NCBI GenBank assembly: GCA_902478785.1
Contig: CABSMJ010000009.1
Span: 1 to 64,000, forward strand
DNA length: 64,000 nucleotides
Reading direction: 5' to 3'
Origin: an uncultured Oscillospiraceae bacterium
GTDB taxonomy: Bacteria > Bacillota > Clostridia > Oscillospirales > Oscillospiraceae
Both the position numbers and the translations under genes were made by a program. A model generated the notes under the pieces. That model made no database searches. It was not told the DNA's origin and saw only the letters and a list, made by a program, of their open reading frames with translations. Below are positions 59,427-64,000 of the stretch, piece by piece (positions within the stretch are counted from its first letter, which is position 1; every line of letters begins with the position of its first letter).

Positions 59427-60275
59427 GTGGAAACCCATCCCCTTTCTCCCCGGCGCCGGCTGTATGACCGGGGCCTGCGGATTCTGCTGTATCTGTGCAG
59501 CTTTATCACCTGCGCGCTGCTGGTGCTCATCATCGGCTATATCTTCTTCCGGGGCATCCCCAATATCACCTGGGAGCTTTTGAGTACCCAGACCAGCTAT
59601 ATCAAGGATACCATCGGCATCCTGCCCAACATTCTCAATACCCTCTATCTGGTGGTGCTGTCCATGGTCATTGTCCTGCCTTTGGGCGTAGGCGCGGCCA
59701 TCTATCTGACGGAGTATGCCACCAACCACAAGCTGGTAGCCATCATCGAGTTCGCCACCGAGACCCTTACCGGCATCCCCTCCATCATCTTCGGCCTGGT
59801 GGGCATGCTGTTTTTCACCCAGCTGATGGGACTCAAGACCGGCGTGCTGGCCGGCAGCCTGACGCTGGTGGTGATGATCCTGCCCACCATCGTCCGCACC
59901 ACCCAGGAGAGCCTGAAGACCGTGCCCCAGTCCTATCGGGAGGGCGCCCTGGCCCTGGGCGCCGGCAAGTGGCGCATGGTCCGCACCGTGGTGCTGCCCA
60001 ATGCCGTGGACGGCATCGTCACCGGCTGCATTTTGTCGGTGGGCCGTATCGTAGGCGAGAGCGCGGCACTGCTGTACACCGCCGGTTTCGGTGTGGTGCT
60101 CAACGACTTCTTCACGTCCCTGCAGGCGGCCTCCGGCTCTTTAACGGTGGCGCTTTATATGTACAGCGAGCGGGGCGAGACCAAGGTGGCCTTTGCCATC
60201 GCCACGATCTTGATGCTGCTGACGCTGCTGATCAACCTGGCCGCCACTCTGGTGGGCCGGAGACTGAAGAAATAA
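59427..60275 (+). CDS. pstA: phosphate ABC transporter permease PstA
   Basis: The GTG at 59427 follows AAGGAGGG. The 282-aa protein has six helices and the EAA loop REGALALGAGKWRMVRTVVLP. It pairs with PstC. It starts 5 bp after the pstC stop. Confidence 0.96.
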   Translation: METHPLSPRRRLYDRGLRILLYLCSFITCALLVLIIGYIFFRGIPNITWELLSTQTSYIKDTIGILPNILNTLYLVVLSMVIVLPLGVGAAIYLTEYATNHKLVAIIEFATETLTGIPSIIFGLVGMLFFTQLMGLKTGVLAGSLTLVVMILPTIVRTTQESLKTVPQSYREGALALGAGKWRMVRTVVLPNAVDGIVTGCILSVGRIVGESAALLYTAGFGVVLNDFFTSLQAASGSLTVALYMYSERGETKVAFAIATILMLLTLLINLAATLVGRRLKK

Positions 60276-60290
60276 ATGGGAGAGAGTTCA

Positions 60291-61046
60291 ATGTCAACCA
60301 TCATTGAAGTGAAGGATTTGAATCTGTGGTACGGTGCCCATCAGGCGCTGCACCATGTCAGTGTGGAGATGCCTGCCAACCAGATCACCGCCCTCATCGG
60401 CCCCTCTGGCTGCGGCAAGTCCACGTTTCTCAAGACGCTCAACCGCATGAACGACCTGGTGCCCGGCATCCGCATCGAGGGCGAGGTCAACTATGACGGA
60501 CAAAATATCTATTCCCCCAGCGTGGACACCACCTGGCTGCGCAAGCAGATCGGCATGGTGTTCCAAAAGCCCAATCCCTTCCCCATGAGCATCTATGACA
60601 ACATCGCCTACGGTCCCCGGACCCACGGCATTCGCAACCGTCTGGAGCTGGACGAGATCGTGGAGCGCTCTTTGCGGGGCGCCGCCATCTGGGACGAGGT
60701 CAAGGACCGGCTGAAGAAAAACGCCCTGGGTCTCTCCGGCGGTCAGCAGCAGCGGCTGTGCATCGCCCGGGCCCTGGCGGTGGAGCCGGAGATCTTGCTG
60801 ATGGATGAATCCACCAGTGCTCTGGACCCCATCTCCACCTCCAAGATCGAGGACCTTGCGATGGAGCTGAAAAACAAGTATACTGTTATCATGGTGACTC
60901 ACAATATGCAGCAGGCCGCTCGAATTTCCGACAAGACCGCCTTCTTCCTGCTGGGCGAGCTGGTGGAGTTTGGTGACACGGAGCAAATTTTCTCCATGCC
61001 CAAGGACAAGCGGACAGAGGACTATATCACGGGCCGGTTCGGTTAA
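60291..61046 (+). CDS. pstB: phosphate ABC transporter ATPase PstB
   Basis: The ATG at 60291 (MSTIIEVKDLNLWYG) gives 251 aa. Walker A is GPSGCGKST, the signature motif LSGGQQQR and Walker B ILLMDESTSALDP. The PstB-type stretch MVFQKPNPFPMSIYDNIAYG identifies the phosphate transporter subfamily. It powers import through PstCA. Confidence 0.97.
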   Translation: MSTIIEVKDLNLWYGAHQALHHVSVEMPANQITALIGPSGCGKSTFLKTLNRMNDLVPGIRIEGEVNYDGQNIYSPSVDTTWLRKQIGMVFQKPNPFPMSIYDNIAYGPRTHGIRNRLELDEIVERSLRGAAIWDEVKDRLKKNALGLSGGQQQRLCIARALAVEPEILLMDESTSALDPISTSKIEDLAMELKNKYTVIMVTHNMQQAARISDKTAFFLLGELVEFGDTEQIFSMPKDKRTEDYITGRFG

Positions 61047-61064
61047 AAGAGGAGGCTTGCAACT

Positions 61065-61709
61065 ATGAGAACGAAATTTGATGGCCAGCTCAGCCAGCTC
61101 AATGTGGAGCTCATCCGCATGGGCGCACTGTGTGAGGAGGCCATTTCCGACGCCTGCAAGGCACTGCTGGAGGGCAATGTACAGCTGGCGGACAGCGCCA
61201 AGGAGCTGGAGCGGGAGATCGACCAGAAGGAGCGCAACATCGAGTCTTTGTGCATGCGCCTTCTGCTGCAGCAGCAGCCGGTGGCCCGGGACCTGCGGAC
61301 CATCTCCTCGGCATTGAAGATGATCTCCGACATGGAGCGTATCGGCGACCAGGCGGAGGACATTGCGGAGCTGACCCGGTTCACCCGGGAGGCCGGTCCG
61401 GTGGACATGGTCCACATTGGCGACATGGCCCGGGCAGTGGTGGTCATGGTCACCGACAGTGTGGACGCCTTTGTGAAAAAGGACCTGGACCTGGCTCGGA
61501 AGGTCATGGCTGCTGACGACCAGGTGGATGCCCTGTTCGACCAGGTGAAGCGGGAGCTCATCCAGCTGATCTCCACCGATGCCAACCAGGGCGAGCTGAG
61601 CCTGGATCTTTTGATGGTGGCCAAGTATCTGGAGCGCATCGGCGACCACGCCACCAACATCGCCGAGTGGGTGGAATACTCCCTGACCGGTGCCCATCCC
61701 AACCTGTAA
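61065..61709 (+). CDS. phoU: phosphate signalling protein PhoU
   Basis: This 214-aa all-helical protein has two PhoU repeats. The first includes ESLCMRLLLQQQPVARDLR and MERIGDQAEDIAEL; the second includes KYLERIGDHATNIAEW. The E/D-x3-D metal sites are present. PhoU joins the transporter to the PhoR kinase and prevents regulon induction when phosphate is plentiful. It follows pstB by 18 bp. Confidence 0.97.
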   Translation: MRTKFDGQLSQLNVELIRMGALCEEAISDACKALLEGNVQLADSAKELEREIDQKERNIESLCMRLLLQQQPVARDLRTISSALKMISDMERIGDQAEDIAELTRFTREAGPVDMVHIGDMARAVVVMVTDSVDAFVKKDLDLARKVMAADDQVDALFDQVKRELIQLISTDANQGELSLDLLMVAKYLERIGDHATNIAEWVEYSLTGAHPNL

Positions 61710-61752
61710 GGCGATTTCCAAACAATTTGTATGGAAGAAAGGAGCGAGAGCT

Positions 61753-62412
61753 GTGCTGAGTTATGAAGAGCTCCGGCAGGACGCGGAGATTCGAACCTAT
61801 ATTGAAAGAGCGGATGAGTCCCTGGCGGCGTTGGGCTATACGGAGCACAGCTTCGCCCATGTGACACGGGTGTCTGAGACTGCCGGGTATATCCTCAGGA
61901 CTCTGGGGTATCCCGACCGGGAGGTGGAGCTGGCCCGGATCGCCGGCTATCTCCACGACATCGGCAACTTGGTCAACCGGGTGGACCACTCCCAGTCGGG
62001 GGCCGTTATGGCCTTTCGGCTGTTGGACCACCGCAACTGCGCCCCGGAGGACATCGCCACCATCGTCACCGCAATCGGCAACCATGACGAAGGCACCGGC
62101 GTGCCGGTGAACGCGGTGGCCGCGGCGCTGATCCTGGCGGACAAGTCCGATGTGCGCAGCAGCCGGGTCCGGAACCCGGATCCGCAGCACTTCGACATCC
62201 ATGACCGGGTGAACTACTCGGTGAAAAAGTCGGTGCTGAAGATCAATGAGGAGCATACCCTTATCAAGCTCAAGCTGTCGGTGGACACCCATGTCAGTTC
62301 AGTGATGGACTATTTTGAGATCTTTCTCCAGCGGATGATCCTGTGCCGCAAGGCGGCGGATAAGCTGGGGCTGCAGTTCCGGCTGCTGATCAACGAGCAG
62401 CAGCTGATGTGA
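61753..62412 (+). CDS. HD-domain phosphohydrolase-like protein
   Basis: The GTG at 61753 follows AAAGGAGCG. The 219-aa protein has an HD domain: HSFAHVTRVSETAGYILRTL, RIAGYLHDIGNLVNRVDHS and AIGNHDEG, i.e. H...HD...H metal ligands. The rest is helical with a C-terminal helix-rich cap. The domain type acts on nucleotides or phosphate esters; the substrate is unknown. It lies between phoU and the PhoB-like gene, so it may be tied to phosphate signalling. Confidence 0.85.
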   Translation: MLSYEELRQDAEIRTYIERADESLAALGYTEHSFAHVTRVSETAGYILRTLGYPDREVELARIAGYLHDIGNLVNRVDHSQSGAVMAFRLLDHRNCAPEDIATIVTAIGNHDEGTGVPVNAVAAALILADKSDVRSSRVRNPDPQHFDIHDRVNYSVKKSVLKINEEHTLIKLKLSVDTHVSSVMDYFEIFLQRMILCRKAADKLGLQFRLLINEQQLM

Positions 62413-62476
62413 CAGGACCGGGCCGGGCCGGAAGGCTGGGCGTCGGGCTCTGATTTTTCTTTGAGGAGGATGGCCT

Positions 62477-63145
<669 letters not shown>

Positions 63146-63149
63146 GAAC

Positions 63150-64000
63150 ATGAGGAGACGAATTTTTGGCTCCATGGTCCTCAACGCGGTGGTCATTTTG
63201 CTGGCCAGCGCGGTGCTGATCATGGGGGTGCTGTACAGCTACTTTGAAAAGCGGCTGGAGACCGAACTGCAAAATACCACGAATTACATTGCCCAGGGCG
63301 TGCTGCTGGATGGAACCGACTATCTGGAAAGTCTGGATTCCGGCGCCAGCCGCATTACCTGGATCGACAGCGACGGCACGGTGCTCTATGACAGCGATGA
63401 GGACGCTTCCCAGATGGAAAACCATGCCCAGCGGGAGGAGATCCGGGAGGCCTTTTTGACCGGGCGCGGCAGCTCCATCCGCTATTCTGAGACCTTGTCC
63501 CAGAAGCAGGTCTACTACGCCCAGCGCCTTTCCGACGGCACGGTGCTGCGGGTGTCCAACCTGCAATATACTGTCTGGGTGCTGGTGCTCCAGATCCTGC
63601 AGCCGGTGGCACTGGTGCTGTTTGTGGCGCTGATTTTGGCGCTGTTTCTGGCGGGCCGGCTGTCCCGGCAGATCATCGAGCCCATCAATGCGCTGGACCT
63701 GCAACACCCGGAGACGGCCAAGACCTATGATGAGCTCTCTCCGCTGCTGAGCAAGATCCACAGCCAGAACCGGCAGATCCAGGACCAGATCGAGGAGCTG
63801 CGCCGGAAGCAGGAGGAGTTCACCGCCATCACCGAGAATATGAACGAGGGCCTGGTGGCAGTGGACGAGCAGACCCGGGTCCTGTCCTGCAACTCCGCGG
63901 CGCTGCGTCTGCTGGACGCCTCGCTGCCGGAGGGGGACGAGGAGGTCAGCGTCTACGCCCTGGACCGCAGCGGCGAGTTCCAGGCAGTGGTGGACGAGGC
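63150..64000 (+). CDS. sensor histidine kinase, PhoR-like (3' part cut by window edge)
   Basis: The ATG at 63150 (MRRRIFGSMVLNAVVILL) starts 4 bp after the regulator stop, and the frame is open to the window end (about 283 codons). A first helix (residues about 8-28) is followed by an extracytoplasmic sensor region of about 100 residues and a second helix (ILQPVALVLFVALILALFLAG). A coiled coil and a PAS domain (EFTAITENMNEGLVAVDE) follow. The HisKA and ATPase domains lie beyond the window. It resembles PhoR, which senses phosphate transport through PstB and PhoU. Confidence 0.88.
   Translation, partial: MRRRIFGSMVLNAVVILLASAVLIMGVLYSYFEKRLETELQNTTNYIAQGVLLDGTDYLESLDSGASRITWIDSDGTVLYDSDEDASQMENHAQREEIREAFLTGRGSSIRYSETLSQKQVYYAQRLSDGTVLRVSNLQYTVWVLVLQILQPVALVLFVALILALFLAGRLSRQIIEPINALDLQHPETAKTYDELSPLLSKIHSQNRQIQDQIEELRRKQEEFTAITENMNEGLVAVDEQTRVLSCNSAALRLLDASLPEGDEEVSVYALDRSGEFQAVVDE

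Overview
The window has two unlike halves. Positions 1 to about 12,080 are the right-hand part of an integrated mobile element. Its base composition is visibly more AT-rich than what follows. From 12,138 to the end the DNA is GC-rich housekeeping chromosome of an anaerobic, endospore-forming member of the Clostridia. Spo0A, SpoIVB, a SpoVD-type PBP, a CwlJ/GerQ-like pair, pyruvate formate-lyase, a meso-DAP-type MurE and E. coli-like promoters with strong Shine-Dalgarno sites all fit an Oscillospiraceae-like gut Firmicute (Flavonifractor/Lawsonibacter relatives). The family-level placement is inference only.

Element (1-12,080). One long leftward operon reads from a promoter at 10,185-10,213 whose 17-bp spacer is almost filled by a 16-bp palindrome. 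The leader carries a three-way-junction RNA ending in a U-tract. The genes follow in this order: a small basic ORF, a YqaJ-type exonuclease, a RecD2-like helicase, a 359-aa protein that may be a single-strand annealing partner, a CHC2/Toprim primase-like protein, an 81-aa orphan, PcfK-like, DUF7666 and PcfJ (cut by the window edge). Rightward genes encode a Tn916-type excisionase and a tyrosine integrase. The integrase ends at a tandem 11-bp repeat about 56 bp before the chromosomal GTPase gene ychF. The set looks like the replication/recombination part of an integrative (probably conjugative or mobilizable) element.

Chromosome. ychF; the leftward pair yloU-fakA; rsmD-coaD-coiled-coil protein; then a division and cell-wall cluster (mraZ, rsmH, ftsL, spoVD-type PBP, murE, mraY, ftsW, murG, murA, ftsQ, ftsZ) that lacks murF, murD, murC and murB. 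Next come trmO, a MarR-controlled YitT-like membrane protein, spoIVB-spo0A, a TSCPD protein, a cwlJ-gerQ-like pair, a nitroreductase, a DUF3298 protein, yerC, a methyltransferase and hslO. A five-gene tRNA cluster (Val, Asp, Phe, Gly, Cys) is followed by an unusual chain of stem-loops. ilvBN follows a leader peptide extremely rich in Leu/Val plus an attenuator. pflA-pflB sits behind a ZTP riboswitch. An uncharacterised pair follows (a polytopic membrane protein and a 1080-aa zinc-ribbon/one-TM/three-repeat protein). The window ends with an alcohol dehydrogenase, CapA, PAP2, QueG-like and AEC-transporter genes, then the phosphate regulon pstS-pstC-pstA-pstB-phoU, an HD-domain protein and a PhoB/PhoR-type two-component system cut by the window end.

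The observations most worth following are the ZTP riboswitch on pflAB, the leader-peptide attenuator on ilvBN, the hairpin chain after the tRNAs, the triple-repeat protein, and the structured leader RNA and possible exonuclease/annealase pair in the mobile element.
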